A stretch of 64,000 bases of DNA from Adiantum capillus-veneris. Taxonomy: Eukaryota; Streptophyta; Polypodiopsida; Polypodiales; Pteridaceae. The notes beneath the pieces are model-generated. The model had not been told where the DNA came from, searched no databases, and was given only the letters and a program-made list of their open reading frames with translations. Below, in pieces: positions 1 through 12,364 of the stretch. A program made the translations under genes and the position numbers. The DNA lies in the NCBI GenBank assembly GCA_014529385.2, contig CM043951.1, positions 108,908,469 to 108,972,468 of the forward strand. Reading direction: 5' to 3'. Every line of letters begins with the position of its first letter. Position 1 is the first letter of the stretch.

Positions 1-547
1 GCATGCCATTGATCTTTCTCTCCCTCTCTCGCATTGAATTACAAAGTATGTTCCTCTTTGTGAGAGCATATTGTATTCAACCATTTACATGCTTGAGACT
101 ATTCCCTTATGCACACTCTATATCATACCAACCATTTGGCTTAGCTCCTTAGCTCTTGCTCCCTAACATGTGAGACCGAACATTGAAGCAATGTAGGAGA
201 GAGTCTTTTTGTATGCACATTATATCCTTTGAAAATTTGAGAGTATGAATACCATACCCTACTTTAGTGTTCATCTTTTGATCATGTCAAATTGATTTTC
301 TTACATTTTAGACTCGATCACAACCTACATTTTTTTCTCTCCTAGAAACTTCATGGACTCAATTTGTTAGTTGTGCCACCATTATATCCATAGTAGGGGA
401 GCATCTTATTTATGGAAACTTTAAAGATGCCACCATTGACATCAATAAAGTATTTATAGAAACTATAACATCATAGAAAAAACCTCAAGCTATTTCAAAG
501 ATTTGAAACATCTAATAAAATTGGAATGATATAGAAATGATACACAT

Positions 548-550
<3 letters not shown>

Positions 551-629
<79 letters not shown>

Positions 630-633
630 CACA
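551..633. repeat. Compound microsatellite (CT)n(AC)n
   Basis: A CT run passes directly into an AC run with one interruption. It is the first of a series of compound CT/CA tracts in this window. Confidence 0.95.
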
Positions 634-1093
634 ATGTGTGCTTGATTTTAAGACTTTATGAATAGATATTTCGTTGAAATTATGGTTTTTTTAAAGACTT
701 AAAGCTCTCTCTCTCTGTATGTGTGTGTGTGTACATACATACATACGTATGTATACATGTTTATATGCATACACATATATATTATGTCTAAAAATAATGA
801 AGCAATTCATCTCCAAAGCCTACATAACCAACTCAAATTCTAGTTTTAGCTTCTTGTCTTCAAAGATAATTAGTCTTCTTACAAAAAGCTACAAAGTTTT
901 TTATCATTGGAGAAATTTAATCTCACAACCAAGGGTATTTTGGGAATTTTGCAAAATTTGAAGGGAATTTTGGAATTTATGACAAAATATTTGGAGTATT
1001 TTGGAAAATTCCACAAATAAGAGGGATATTTTGGTAGTTTTCGCTATGCGTGCACACACATTAAAATTTTCTATGCTCCCCCCCACAGCAAAA

Positions 1094-1097
<4 letters not shown>

Positions 1098-1180
<83 letters not shown>

Positions 1181-1190
1181 CATACACAAA
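1098..1190. repeat. Compound microsatellite (CT)n(CA)n
   Basis: Pure CT switching to CA with minor interruptions near the end. Reading frames through it (Ser-Leu and Thr-His repeats) are artefacts of the repeat. Confidence 0.95.
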
Positions 1191-1233
1191 CATGTTGGGT
1201 GGATAGTAGTTTGCATGGACTATGATTGGTCGG

Positions 1234-1263
1234 TCTCTCTCTCTCTCCCCCCCCCCCCCCCCC
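1234..1263. repeat. CT tract followed by a poly(C) run
   Basis: A short CT run is followed by about 17 consecutive C residues, then a short CA run. A C homopolymer this long is rare and prone to sequencing error, so its exact length is uncertain. Confidence 0.85.
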
Positions 1264-1409
1264 ACACACACCCACATAGATATTCACTTTTGTTGAAGAC
1301 TCGTGCAACTTTTAGTTTCTTTTTAAATTGTTCCTACACCCTTGAACATTTTGCTATGTATTTCTCTCTCCTTACTTCTCCTTGCCACATCATTCGTTGG
1401 GTGCTCAAA

Positions 1410-1413
<4 letters not shown>

Positions 1414-1489
<76 letters not shown>
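1414..1489. repeat. (CT)n microsatellite, ~76 bp
   Basis: Uninterrupted CT dinucleotide repeat. Confidence 0.97.
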
Positions 1490-1490
<1 letters not shown>

Positions 1491-1823
1491 GGGTTGATTT
1501 TTAATACGCACCATTACGTTTCAAAATTTAGAGAATTTATAGGTTTCTAAGCATGACCCACATTTTAACTTTAAAAAATAAAAAGGACAAAATATCTGAG
1601 AATTGGTAAGGTCCGTCAATTGGGCAATCTCTCTCCTCATTCGGGGTGTGAATGTGAGGGTTGGTTTTTATCAGGCATTTCATCCATTTTCTACCAGTGA
1701 AAAACGTTACCTATCCTTTTAAAATTACACTATAATACGAAGAAAACCATAATATCTTGGAAATTGGAAGGGCTTGAAGGATGCCCTTGGTGAGATATAG
1801 TGCCTATGAGCTCAACAATAAAA

Positions 1824-1826
<3 letters not shown>

Positions 1827-1894
<68 letters not shown>

Positions 1895-1915
1895 CTCTCT
1901 GTCTCTCTCTCTCTC
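1827..1915. repeat. (CT)n microsatellite with an internal (GT)n
   Basis: CT repeat interrupted near its end by a short GT run, then CT again. Confidence 0.95.
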
Positions 1916-2389
1916 ATAACCAATAACGTGGATCGACCTCTATTTGCATGCATAACAAGATATCACCAAGTCGACATGAGGAGAGATTTTTTTTTCTTGA
2001 TCTCTTAAAATAAGACAAATTTTTAAAAATCTCTAAAAAATATCAATATTGGTCTTGAAAAAAACCCCTTGAAAAGATAAAGCTAAATATGTATATTCCA
2101 AAATTAAATTCTTATTATATAATAAAATCTTCACTTAAGTTATCCAATTTTTTGTTATGTATATTTAAACTGAAACATTTATTCTATGCAAAGTAAGAAA
2201 GTCTATTGACTTTACGTTCTGAAAAGCCTCTCACTTTCTTACAATGTTACCCTTTACTTTTGCATTTTAAATCTAACCCTTCACTTTTGTTTTGCAAGGT
2301 TCTCTTTAAAATGAAGCTAAATGTGCACATCGAGGGTCTCTCTTCTTTGAAGATTTTAAGTTTCTTCATATATAGTACTAGTATGTGAC

Positions 2390-2405
2390 CCGCGCGTTGC
2401 CGCGG
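2390..2405. other. GC-rich short palindrome
   Basis: A 16-bp sequence, CCGCGCGTTGCCGCGG, has 5-bp complementary arms (CCGCG/CGCGG) and stands out in AT-rich surroundings, just after TATAGTACTAGTATGTGACC. Similar CCCGCGCGTTGC-type hairpins occur near the ends of some plant DNA transposons. I cannot identify a partner end, so no element is called. Confidence 0.4.
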
Positions 2406-2665
2406 CTAGAAAATGCATGTCTTCTATTCTTACAACTACAAAGGTCAAAAATTATATAGATTCTATTTTTCTACATGTATACACTACAAAGGTCAAAAAA
2501 ATGATTCACAACATCTCTTTATGGATTCTCATCACAAAAAATAGATGCAAGAGACAACAAATATTCCTTTAATACCAAGCTTGGTAGGTTCTTACATGTT
2601 ACGTAGGATTTTCTAGACCTTATTCAATGGATCTAGGAGTGCTTTATAGCTATTGAAGAGAGCAC

Positions 2666-2717
2666 AGAGAGAGAGAGAGAGAGAGAGAGATTAATATTTA
2701 CATTCTCCTCTTCCTCC

Positions 2718-2756
<39 letters not shown>
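2666..2756. repeat. (GA)n and (CT)n pair in inverted orientation
   Basis: A GA run (2666-2690) and a CT run (2719-2756) are separated by about 28 bp. Because GA and CT are complementary, the pair could fold into a hairpin. Confidence 0.9.
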
Positions 2757-2758
<2 letters not shown>

Positions 2759-2927
2759 AGAAAACCTTTAAATACTAAATACCTTCATATTTTGTAGGTT
2801 TTCTTACCTTCTAATTTATAATTTAGACGTAACGTTCAAAATTTGTATAGGTGACAACACACTTTTTCTCAAGCTTTGCTCCCAAGTCATGAAGTATCCA
2901 ACGTTTATATTGTTGGTTGTGTGCTCG

Positions 2928-2984
2928 CACACACATAAACACACACACACACACACACATAGAGAGAGAGAGAGAGAGAGAGAG
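2928..2984. repeat. Compound microsatellite (AC)n(AG)n
   Basis: AC repeat followed by AG repeat. Confidence 0.93.
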
Positions 2985-4656
2985 TCTAATTGTCTGAGAA
3001 AAAAGATAGCTACATAGGACCTTCCAAATCTATGATGAAGGAGAATTTCACATGAAATAGCTTCTCCAAGGAGCTGCTGCACATCTTTGGCCAACATGGA
3101 AGACGATCATGCCTATGTGTACCACATCTGAGAGATGCAATTGGCCATGGACGTTCAGAAGATGTGTAGTGATATCACCACCCAGTGAGCCAGCTTGTGA
3201 GGAGTACCATCGCCACTTGGCTGCACTCACATCGAGCTCGTATGCTTAAAATAATGATTCCAAGCCTTTAGAAGAGGTGAAAAGAAGCATAGCTCATGCT
3301 TGCTCATTGATGACTTAAATACATCAGACTCAACATTCGTGAGTCCATGGGATTGGCACCTAGCTTGATGTATAAAGAGATGAAGAATGGTTTACAGACA
3401 TCGAAGCATGTTGTTGGGCAGCTAGCCTTCAAAGGATCATCTCTATACCCATCTCACATTCAAGCAAACCAATAGTTCAAGAAACCAATAATGTGCTAGC
3501 CATCATATAAGGTCTAGATGAGGGAGAATTTGCTTCCTCACCATCATCATTAGGTGTTGGATCAATGGCACCTTCAACAAATAATGTGTAAGGCACTTCG
3601 ACACCTTCCCCTCCCTACTAAAAGTCTCAAAGCTTTCATCTCTTGTAACATTGATTTTATGTATTCCAATGCTGGAAAAAGGACTAGGTTTAGTGCAATC
3701 ACACCTAGAAATGTAGTTGAGTGTACGCTTAGTGCTTAATGTAATAATAAGTAGATTTTTTAAGTTTTTTGGAAAAAATATTTTGTATTTGAGTGCTAAA
3801 AAAAAGTGTGATCCCACCTGCAAGTATAACCTATAAATATAGTAAATTTTCCTTTTAAATTTCTCATACGTAGGTTTTTCAAGTTTTTGGAAGAAAGTAT
3901 TGTGTATATGAATGCTAAAAAAAAACTATTTTTATTGTAATCTAACCTGCAAATTTTGAGATTTACCGCTAAATTCTAGATTTGAAGGTAAGAACTCCTA
4001 CATATTTTATACAAATTTAGTGTAAAAACCATCAGATACAATAAATTTTCCTTTAAAGTTTCTCATAGGTAGGTTTTTCAAATTTTTGAGAAAAACATTG
4101 TGTGCCTGAGTGCTCGAAGAAAATCTAAGTTTAAGTTAAATATAGTAAATTTGCTCCTTGAAAGTGACCCTAAAGACTAAGAACCCCTAAGAATGGGGGT
4201 GCCAAGGGCCACATAAGTGCATTCCAAGAGGTTACATTTAAATATGGTGTACATGTTGACCAAAACTTCTTGAAACAGGATGGTTTTTTTAAAAAGCCCC
4301 TCAGTAGCTATTTTAGTTTGCTTATGCCAAATACTTGCATGATGCCACATGCTTTGAGATATAAGGATACAAAATTCTATCCGGACACGAGTTCTCACCT
4401 TACCTCATGTGAAAACTACTCACAGCTTCCTTACTCTTTGTTTGCACATATAGCATGGCTATGTTCGGTAATGAATATGTCTCATTGTTGGTACCTAGAT
4501 GTGATTGAGTTTTCACATTCTACTATGATCCAACTTCTGATGTGAGATTTTTACGTAGTTACCATGGTAATCCTAGGCATGAAAATGCGGATTCGGATAA
4601 CTTTGTGTTAAATGCATGCACACTAGGTGTTATGGGCCCTAGTGTTAACACAAGTT

Positions 4657-6457
4657 TGTAATGGAAATGGCCTATGAACTTTGACAGTAGCGGAATTAGG
4701 AAATTAGATGAAGCACTTTTGTGAGATTACTTTGTGAGCATAGCAGGTGTAATTGATGGTAGCAACATAAACATGGTACTTAGATAACTTGCCATGAACA
4801 ATACTTTTGCAAGAGAGAGAGTTTAGAGAACATGACAACAATTGAGGACCGGATTCATATGGAGCTGGTCCCCCCTCCAATAGGCATTTGTATTATAGTA
4901 TCTCCCATCAAGAGAGACTTGGTACAATACAATCTTTGTGTTTCTTGTGACCTTGGTGATGCAATGAAGATGAAAGCTTCATGCATCACAAGCATAACAT
5001 AAACTTTATAGAAAGCATTAACTATCCCAAGCCTCAGTCCCAGGGCCTCAAACACCTTTGAAGGCGGAGAGAGCTAGCGGGGAATGAGGATAGGAAAGAG
5101 GAAGAAGAAACATTCCATAGGAGAAAGAAATAGTTCCTCACATACCATCACTCTTCTTGCTAGCATATATAATAGCATAGTAATGAAGATGGAGAAGATG
5201 GCAAGCTTAAGCATTGAAACATGGATCTTGGTTGGATTTGCATTCCATAGCCAAGAGTATTGGTGTAGGCTCTCACTTCTCACAAGCTTGGAGAAGGAGG
5301 TGGAGTTCCTCATTTTTCACCAAGTGAGAATGATCCACAAAATGAGTGTGTGTGTGGTGTATATCCCCCCAGCACCCCCCTTCCTTGCTTGGGATGAGTT
5401 GTAGCTTTTCCACATGCTTCAAGCTCATTGGATCCCTCTCCCCCGTAGCCAATCACATGCAGCATGCATTCACGTACATGGGTAGTCTTTGGACAAGTGT
5501 CCTCCTTACCCCTTAGAGAGAGAGAGCTCGAAAATATCTAGATATTTGTTGGATGGAACTAGAAGCTCATTGGACCCCTCTTTAGCCCAACCAATAGCAT
5601 TTTATCACACCATGTGGCTAAGCATAGGGAGAGTCTGACATGTGTCCCATGTGCCCTTTGAGAAAAGGGGTGCCCTTTGCGTGAGTGGGAGGTTAAGTAA
5701 AAGATTCCTCTAACTTTGAGACTTTCATGCATGGGAAGCTTCTGAAGCACCTTCCTTATTAAGTTGGTAGGGTCTCTTTTCGACTCAAGAACCTTACCCC
5801 CCATGCATAGGAATCTTCTCAAGCACCTTCCTCATTAAGTTTGTAGGGTCTCTTTTTGACTCAAGCACCTTACCCCCCATGCACAAGAAGCTTCTCAATC
5901 ACCTTCCTCATCAAGCATGACAAGCACCTCAAGCACCTTAGTCATCAAGCACGACAAGGACCTCAAGCACCTTAGTCATCAAGCACGACAAGCACCTCAA
6001 GCACCTTAGTCATCAAGCACGACAAGCACCTCAAGCTTAGGTTGGGTTCCCACCTCAAGCTTAGCCCTAGCTTACCTAAGGTCAAAGGACTTTTAACACT
6101 AACCATTGGATGTCTTTAATGAAGCTAATCCTAAGGTCTTTTAAGCTCCATTAGATGCACGTTGCACTTTGATAGACTACCTCCTTTTGGACCCCTATTT
6201 GAGATGTAACCATCTCTTCTCTTGGTCCCCTGTTGAGGTAAGTTTAGAAGCACTTATTGCACATTACTCTTTGATAGACCATCTCCTTTTGGACCCCTAT
6301 TGAGATGCAACCATCTCTCCTTTTGGTCCCGTGTTGAGATAGGTCTAGAAGCATATGTCTCTATTCTAACTCTTGTTCCCGTTTATTCTCCCACATTAAA
6401 TGATCAATTCAAGATGAGAAAATCATTTGGTAAAGTTAGATATTATATTTTATGACA
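4657..6457 (-). repeat. Element A 3' LTR (left copy)
   Basis: Starts TGTAATGGAAATGGCC and ends TATGACA on the plus strand, matching 11623-13387. Length is 1801 bp against 1765 bp for the other copy. Much of the difference comes from internal minisatellites around 5740-6030. As the element lies on the minus strand, this is its 3' LTR. Confidence 0.93.
5740..6035. repeat. Two minisatellites inside the element A LTR
   Basis: First, about three units of a ~77-bp repeat built around ACTCAAGCACCTTACCCCCC and GAAGCTTCTCAAGCACCTTC (from 5740). Then about three units of a 34-bp repeat built around CACCTTAGTCATCAAGCACG (5935-6030). The right LTR has only one 34-bp unit near 12930-12970, so the array changed length after insertion or during reverse transcription. 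Confidence 0.8.
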
Positions 6458-6470
6458 TTACCTCTCTCTT
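6458..6470 (-). other. Element A polypurine tract
   Basis: Read on the minus strand the sequence is AAGAGAGAGGTAA, directly next to the 3' LTR start TGTCATA. This is the usual site and composition of the primer for plus-strand DNA synthesis. Confidence 0.8.
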
Positions 6471-7549
6471 GAAATCATAGTCGTCCTTGACTATGAGGTA
6501 GAGAAGATAAAGCCTAGTCATTAGTCCATGTTGCTTAGCGGGTAGAGGATCCCGTTTTACCCTTCGACATCATTCCAAGATGGATGACTAATCCATTTGG
6601 TGCTTGGGAGACGTAGCTGCCGCAAGCATGTCTGCTCTTTAGTCCATATCATACTTTCAAAGTAGAGTGACAAGTTCTACTTGGTGTTTGGGAGACGTCT
6701 TCACCACAAACATGATTCTAAGCATGCATACTATTTAAATTTGTGCACAATAAAAAGAGAACTAGTCTTATAAGACAAAATCTTTTTCATTTAAATGCAT
6801 TTTCATATGCTTATTTTAAGCCATCATTGTAAGCATTGACTAGGTTCATATTAGCCTTAAGGTAGGTTCTTTGCATCCATCTAGCATCATTAAAAGAATA
6901 ATTCTTAAACTTAATAAGATATCGTCAGATAATCTTACCGTTTCTTAATACCTTGTCTTCATGTCATAGGATGGACTCAGATTGAAGTACTTAATCTCCA
7001 ATTTTTGGAGGGTTTGCAACTACTGCTTCTTTTGATGGCGCTCCTTTGTAAGGCTTACGTAAGCTCTCATGGAAAACATGGTGCATGAACCACATGCTGG
7101 GGCAACTTTATTTGATAAGCCATCTCATTGATTGGCTTAAGAATTTAAAAAGAAACATAGTATCTTTTTGCTAGTTTAGTATAATACTCTTGGTGGGCCA
7201 TAGGATTCTTGCCCTTTGTATGCCTTAGATGAGCTTGAGAAACTTTAGCAACACCCTAATCATTTTACTTAAAGGCTAAGGCTCTTCTGTGCTTATTAGT
7301 AGTAGCCCTTTTTGCCTTTTCTTTGAGATGGATATAACCTCTTTAAACTTTGGAAAAGATTCTTGTGAGTCTCGGCTACATTCATTGTAAGGGACTTTTG
7401 GATCTTCCCTCTTTTGACTTCGAAAGGTGCTTTCCCCATAGAAGTATGTACAATGTCATTGTACGCATACTCTATAAGAGGTAGGTTTTTCTCTCATTGA
7501 GAACGTTGATCTACTTCCATGACATAGGCTTTTAGTAGATCAAGAATTG

Positions 7550-8130
7550 TTAGATTAGTTATTTCACTTTGGTCATCCGTTTGTGGATGATAGGCCGAAA
7601 GAGAAATTTAATTTACTTCCTAGATTCTCAAAGAGAGACTTCTAGAAATTACTGGTCATTCTAGGATCTTTGTCCGACACTATGGATGTTGGAAAGCATG
7701 ATGCTTGAAAATTTGAGATCTGAAGAGGGTTGCCGTTTGACGTGCCTTAATAGTCTTTTTGACAGGCATAGAGTGTGTTTTCTTGCTAAGCCTATCGACT
7801 AAAACAATCCAAGTTACTTCCCTCGATCAAATTTTATTTTTTGGTATACCACGCATTTTGAAACATTCTCTTGTATGTTTACTTTTCATGGTAGACCAAC
7901 AGAAATACATTTCTACTCCTTGAAGAGTAGATTATGGAATCCCTTTTTGTCCAACATAAGGAGAAGTATGGGATTCATACATGACTTTCTTATTGTATGG
8001 GTGAGTAACACATAGCCTATTGCCGTTTGCAAGATAACCATCCTTCAAAGTGAATGGCTCTTTTTTCTTCCCTAATGCAAAGCCTGTAATTACATACTTA
8101 AAAGTCTCGGTCATTAGAATACTCATCTAT
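7550..8130 (-). pseudogene. Element A integrase, degenerate
   Basis: This part of the polyprotein would insert the cDNA into the chromosome. On the minus strand, broken frames give a pre-integrase segment, a zinc-binding region with KSKHTRECFK, then TWIVLVDRLSKKTHSMPVKK around the first catalytic Asp region, and AYHPQTDDQSE near 7565-7600, equivalent to the conserved AYHPQTDGQSE block. Multiple stops and frameshifts interrupt it. Its position downstream of RNase H fits gypsy order. I saw no chromodomain. From 6471 to 7550 I find only a decayed remainder and 3' untranslated sequence. Confidence 0.75.
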
Positions 8131-8181
8131 CATAAAAGATAGATCGTTGTGAGTTGCTATAGACACCACATTTACCCTTGG

Positions 8182-9270
8182 TCATTGTGAAAGTGCATCG
8201 ACCACTTGATTGTGCTTGCCAACAATGTGAGCAATATGAAATTTAAATTGCAAAAGAAAATTTTCCCACCTTGTTTGTTTGTCGGAGAGCTTGGTTTGCG
8301 TCATGAAGTTCTTGAGGCTTTGTGACCCATTGGTAGGATGAATGGAGTCCCCAAGAGATAGTGTTTCCACGTGTTTAGGGTGTATCGAATAGCTAGTAGC
8401 TCTTTTTTGTATTTGCCCAATACTCACTTATCGAAGTTGAGTCTTTTTTACTATCATATGCTATGGCATGCCCTTCTTGAAGCAAAATATCTCCAAGGCA
8501 ATTACCACAAGCATCACATTGGACCTCAAATGACTTTGAGAGATCTAGTAGTGTGAGCACACGTTGAGAGATAAGATTCTCCTTAAGCTTCTTCAAAATC
8601 TTCTTGCACTTTTGTAGTCCATGAATACTTAACGTTCTTTTTTGTTAGGTCATGTAATGGGCTTGCTATTAGCGAGATTTTTTTTTTAATGAAGCATCTA
8701 TAGTCTGCACACATACCTATGAAGCTTTTTACCTCCTGTAGATTCCTTGGATTAGGCCATCCTTTTATTATCTCTAACTTTGTTGGATCCATAAGGGTGC
8801 CATCTTTAGAGATAATGTGACCTAAATATTGAATCTCTTATAGGAAAAATTCACTTTTCTTTTGATTAATAAAAAGCTTATTCTCTCTCACAACTTGAAA
8901 GATTACTTGGAGGTGTCGCTTGTACTCCTCAAGAGAATTTGAATGGCCTGAAGATTTTTGTTCATCATGAGTTTGAATGCATCTGGAGCATTTGTCAGGC
9001 CAAAACTTGTAAATTATCAAATAGATCTTCTACCCGCGGCACGGGAAATCTATTTTTTATAGTAATCTTATTTAGTGCTTTATAGTCGACACACATGTGA
9101 TATGTGTCGTCTTTCTTTTGCACTTAAAGAAATGGTCGACAAAATGGAGAGGAGCTAGACCTCACCATCCCTTTTTCCACCAATTCATGCACTTGCCTCA
9201 TGATATCCTCTTGTTGAGCTTGTGAAACTCGATACGGAGGCTTGTTAGGCAGTGAGCTTCCTGGTAGGAT
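8182..9270 (-). pseudogene. Element A reverse transcriptase/RNase H with internal deletion
   Basis: The RT N-terminus is recognisable on the minus strand from about 9270: LPNKPPYRVSQAQQEDIMRQ, MVRSSSSPFCRPFL, then VDYKALNKITIKNRFPVPRV. It then jumps from DLFDNL straight to GLTNAPDAFKLMM near 9010, so the segment with KSGYHQIRI and the first catalytic Asp is missing. Further on are WPNPRNLQEVKSFIGM (RT thumb) at 8583-8792, the RNase H start CDACGNCLGDILLQEG (8393-8596), and its end HIVGKHNQVVDALSQ at 8182-8427. Stops and frameshifts separate these blocks, so the enzyme is dead. Confidence 0.85.
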
Positions 9271-9387
9271 CTCAATTGCATGGTCATCATTCCTCATTTT
9301 AGAGGTACCTCACTAGGGATGTCATCAATGAAAACATCTTGGGATCCATTTAAGAAATTAGAAAACTCTAATTCCTCTTGATTCCCT

Positions 9388-9912
9388 TTATTGCAAGGAT
9401 GTGGTGTTCCCTGACTCATTAGTATCTATGTACATGCTCTTTTCCCTATAGGTGAGGTAGATTCTCCTTTCAGGGAACTTCATGTTGGAAGCCATGCGGT
9501 TAAACCATGGTGCCCCAACGATAACATTCTCATGTTTGAGAGGGGAGATGAAGAAATCCTTTTTGTCCACATAGCTTTGGATATAAAGTCTTAATTTTCC
9601 AATTAAGGAAGTTATTGAAACGTCTTGTCCCTTGATAGCTCCATTGGCTTTCAATGCATCTCCCATCTCGTGGGCTTGTATGCCTAGCTTAGTGGTCAAC
9701 TCCGTGGATATGAAGTTGTGAGTTGAACCAAAGTCAAAAAAAATAAAGGCATCATGCTCTTGCATCTTTCCCCAAGCATATGAAAGGAGAAAACCTTGGC
9801 AATGAGCATCCTCTTTTGGAGCTTCAAACATAGAGGCTCTAGGAGTATCATTGTGGAAAATTCTCTTGGGGTAAGAACGATAACAATGGACTTGCTCCCC
9901 ACACTTAAACAT
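9388..9912 (-). pseudogene. Element A zinc knuckle and aspartic protease
   Basis: Starts with a damaged gag zinc knuckle (FKCGEQVHCYRSYPK), then the retropepsin-like active-site block FFDFGSTHNFIS, where the usual sequence is D-[ST]-G-[ST]-[ST]-H-[ND]-F-I-S. Here the catalytic triplet reads Asp-Phe-Gly, so activity is doubtful. Further on is the block VIVGAPWFNRM, equivalent to VILGMDWL, expected about 85 residues downstream. The protease normally cuts the Gag-Pol precursor inside the virus-like particle. The frame is open for 174 residues. Confidence 0.85.
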
Positions 9913-11208
9913 TTGTATTCCTTACAAAAAGCTTCTAGCTCTTTAGGAGAGAGTCTATATTTACCTTTGTAAACTAACTTCTCCTTGGACCGATTGTTGT
10001 TGTTGTTGTTGTTGTTGTTGGAATGGCCTTGGTAAGAATTTTGGGCATTGGTTTTCGTCTTGGCATCATTTTTGTCTTTATTTTCCATGGGCTTGACATT
10101 TCGTCTAGCCCCTTGTTGGAAATTGATGCGCGAAGCAACCATGGTGTGGTGGATTACTTCGGTCATAGAACCAGGCCATTGAGACTTGACATACTTGGCC
10201 ATCTCTTTGGGTGATCCCGCATAGAATTGTTGCTTTTGCTCGGCAAATTCGATCTTTTGAAAGACAATAGCCTTGAGGTATAAATCCCCAAACTTGTCCA
10301 CATATTTGTGGATAGACTCATAAGAGAAAAGTCCCAAACTCCGCCATTTGGTGAGCACTTTGTCCTTTGCATTGATTGCGAAGAATTGCTTCATGATGGA
10401 AACTCGTAGATTTTTCCATGTCTTTGGGGCTTCATCGTTGCCACGAAGACTAGCACTCCATTGACGAGCCAATTTTTGGAAGCACATAGCTACATGGCAA
10501 AGCTCGGAGGACTCCGTGAAGCCCTCGTCGCCAAAGGCAACATTAAATTATTTGATGAAGTTCAATACTTTGTCAGTAGCACCAAAGGTGCCCTCATAGG
10601 TGAGAAAAGAGATAATATTTCCTCCCTCTTTGAACTTCTTGAGTTTTTGTGACCTTCGCCATGCAGGATAAGATTTGCGATGTCCTCCCCTCTTGTATTC
10701 TCTAGGAGAATAACTATTGCTTTCGTTGGAAGAGGAGGAAGGTGAAGAAGAAGGAGAAGAGGGTGACCTCTTTCTTGTCCTTTTCTTCCTTTGTTTCCTC
10801 TCTTCTCTTTTTGAAGTGATGAGGACAAGGACTATTGGTTAACCGTTTCCTCTTGGGAGGAGTTGGCGATCGTTTAGTCCGCCGTCTTTGAGGAGCCACA
10901 TCTTTGGAGGAACTTCGGGATTCATAACTTTCTTGTTCTTTGAATTCCTCCTCTTGTATGGGAGAGAGTCTTCTTTTGGGGGTCTCATCAAGAGGCCTCC
11001 TAAGCTCTCTCTCCTCTTGGAGAGGAAAGGAAATCCCATAAGCACGAAGTTGTTGAGTAACTTTGGCTTGCAAAGCAGGGTTGCCCATAGCTTGTTGCAA
11101 CCTAGTGACAAGCTAATTAACAAACATGGGGGCATCATCATTAGCCCCTTCATGTGCAAAATCAAAGTTATCAATGTTCATTCTACTCTCTTGGTTATTG
11201 GCAGCCAT
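9696..11208 (-). pseudogene. Element A Gag (capsid) polyprotein, degenerate
   Basis: The likely start codon is at 11208-11206 (MAANNQESRMNIDNFDFAHE), about 400 bp inside the primer site. An in-frame stop follows about 30 residues later, then a basic Pro/Arg-rich stretch (10562-11100). The retrotransposon gag capsid domain lies at 9900-10487: QKLARQWSASLRGN, PKTWKNLRVSIMKQFF and LGLFSYESIHKYVDKFGDL. It is followed by a run of nine Asn encoded by GTT repeats on the plus strand (9996-10020). Gag would form the cytoplasmic particle around the RNA. Several frameshifts are present. Confidence 0.82.
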
Positions 11209-11609
11209 GTTAATTAAACTTATGTGTTTACTTAGTGTATGCTTTGGAAATTCAAAACCTTAGTCGCTACTCCTCTTAGCCTTTGAAAATAGGCACTTAA
11301 GTATCTACACCCACGACTCAAATTGATCAATTATAGAGAGAAGTGGAGTGGGTCTAACATAGCAGAGGTGCCGGGGGATAGCTCTTTTTGGACTTCTTAT
11401 GGCTCAATAATGGTAAAGCTGTAGACAAGTCTAAAAAGACTTCATTATTAAGACCAAAGCTCCCGAGGTGTGCACCATATCCCACATAATGGGCTCAACA
11501 AAACCGATAATAGATCCCAGTCCCACTTACCCTAATATAATTAACAAAATCAACCATTAGTAGGCGACGTAAGAACCTCTCTTCTTAAGCAAGAAAAGAG
11601 AAACCAAAT

Positions 11610-11621
11610 GCTCTGATACCA
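11610..11621 (-). other. Element A primer-binding site (initiator tRNA-Met)
   Basis: The minus strand reads TGGTATCAGAGC, complementary to the 3' end of plant initiator tRNA-Met, one base from the end of the 5' LTR. Confidence 0.92.
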
Positions 11622-11622
11622 A

Positions 11623-12322
11623 TGCAATCGAAATGGCCTATGAACTTTGAGAGTAACGAATTAGGAAATTAGATCAGACACTTTTTTTAGATTACTTTTG
11701 GAGCATAGCAGGTGAACTTAATTGATGGTAGCAACATAAACATGGTACTTAATTAACTTAGCATGAACAATACTTTTGCAAGAGAGAGAGTTTAGAGAAC
11801 ATGACAACAATTGAGGACCCGATTCATACGGAGCCGGTCCCCCCTCCAATAGGCATTTGCATTATAGTTTCTCTCATCCAGAGAGACTTGGTACAATAAA
11901 ATCTTTGTGTTCCTTGTGACCTTAGTGATGCAATGAAGATGAAAGCTTCATGCATCACAAGCATAACATGAACTTTGTAGAAAGCATTAACTATTCCAAG
12001 CCTCAGTCCGAAGGCCTCAAACACCTTTGAAGGTGGAGAGAGCTAGTGGGGAATGAGGATAGGAAAGAGGAAGAAGAAACATTCCATAGGAGAAAGAAAT
12101 AGTTCCTCACTTACCATCACTTTTCTTGCTATCATACATAATAGCATAGTAATGAAGATGGAGAATATGGCAAGCTTAAGCATTGAAACATGGATCTTGG
12201 TTGGATTTGCATTCCATAGCCAAGAGTATTGGTGTAGGCTCTCACTTCTCACAAGCTTGGAGAAGGAGGTGGAGTTCCTCATTTTTCACCAAGTGAGAAT
12301 GATCCACAAAATGTGTGTGTGT

Positions 12323-12364
<42 letters not shown>

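Larger units (their letters stand above)
1..4656. other. Non-coding AT-rich DNA with microsatellites
   Basis: No coding region could be supported on either strand. Apparent reading frames are short and many are translations of CT or CA microsatellites. The stretch from about 2990 to 4656 has a more gene-like base composition and some short open frames, but stops interrupt every frame and I recognise no protein family. It ends where the left LTR of element A begins, so 4653-4656 and 13388-13391 would be contiguous in the DNA before that insertion. Confidence 0.6.

Noticed and set aside
5084-5404. Frames inside the element A LTRs (also 12043-12328)
   Set aside because: They recur in both LTRs, have no domain and lie within non-coding LTR sequence on either strand; conservation is explained by LTR duplication.
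9996-10020. (GTT)n microsatellite as an independent repeat
   Set aside because: It encodes a poly-Asn run within element A gag in the correct frame, so it is described there.
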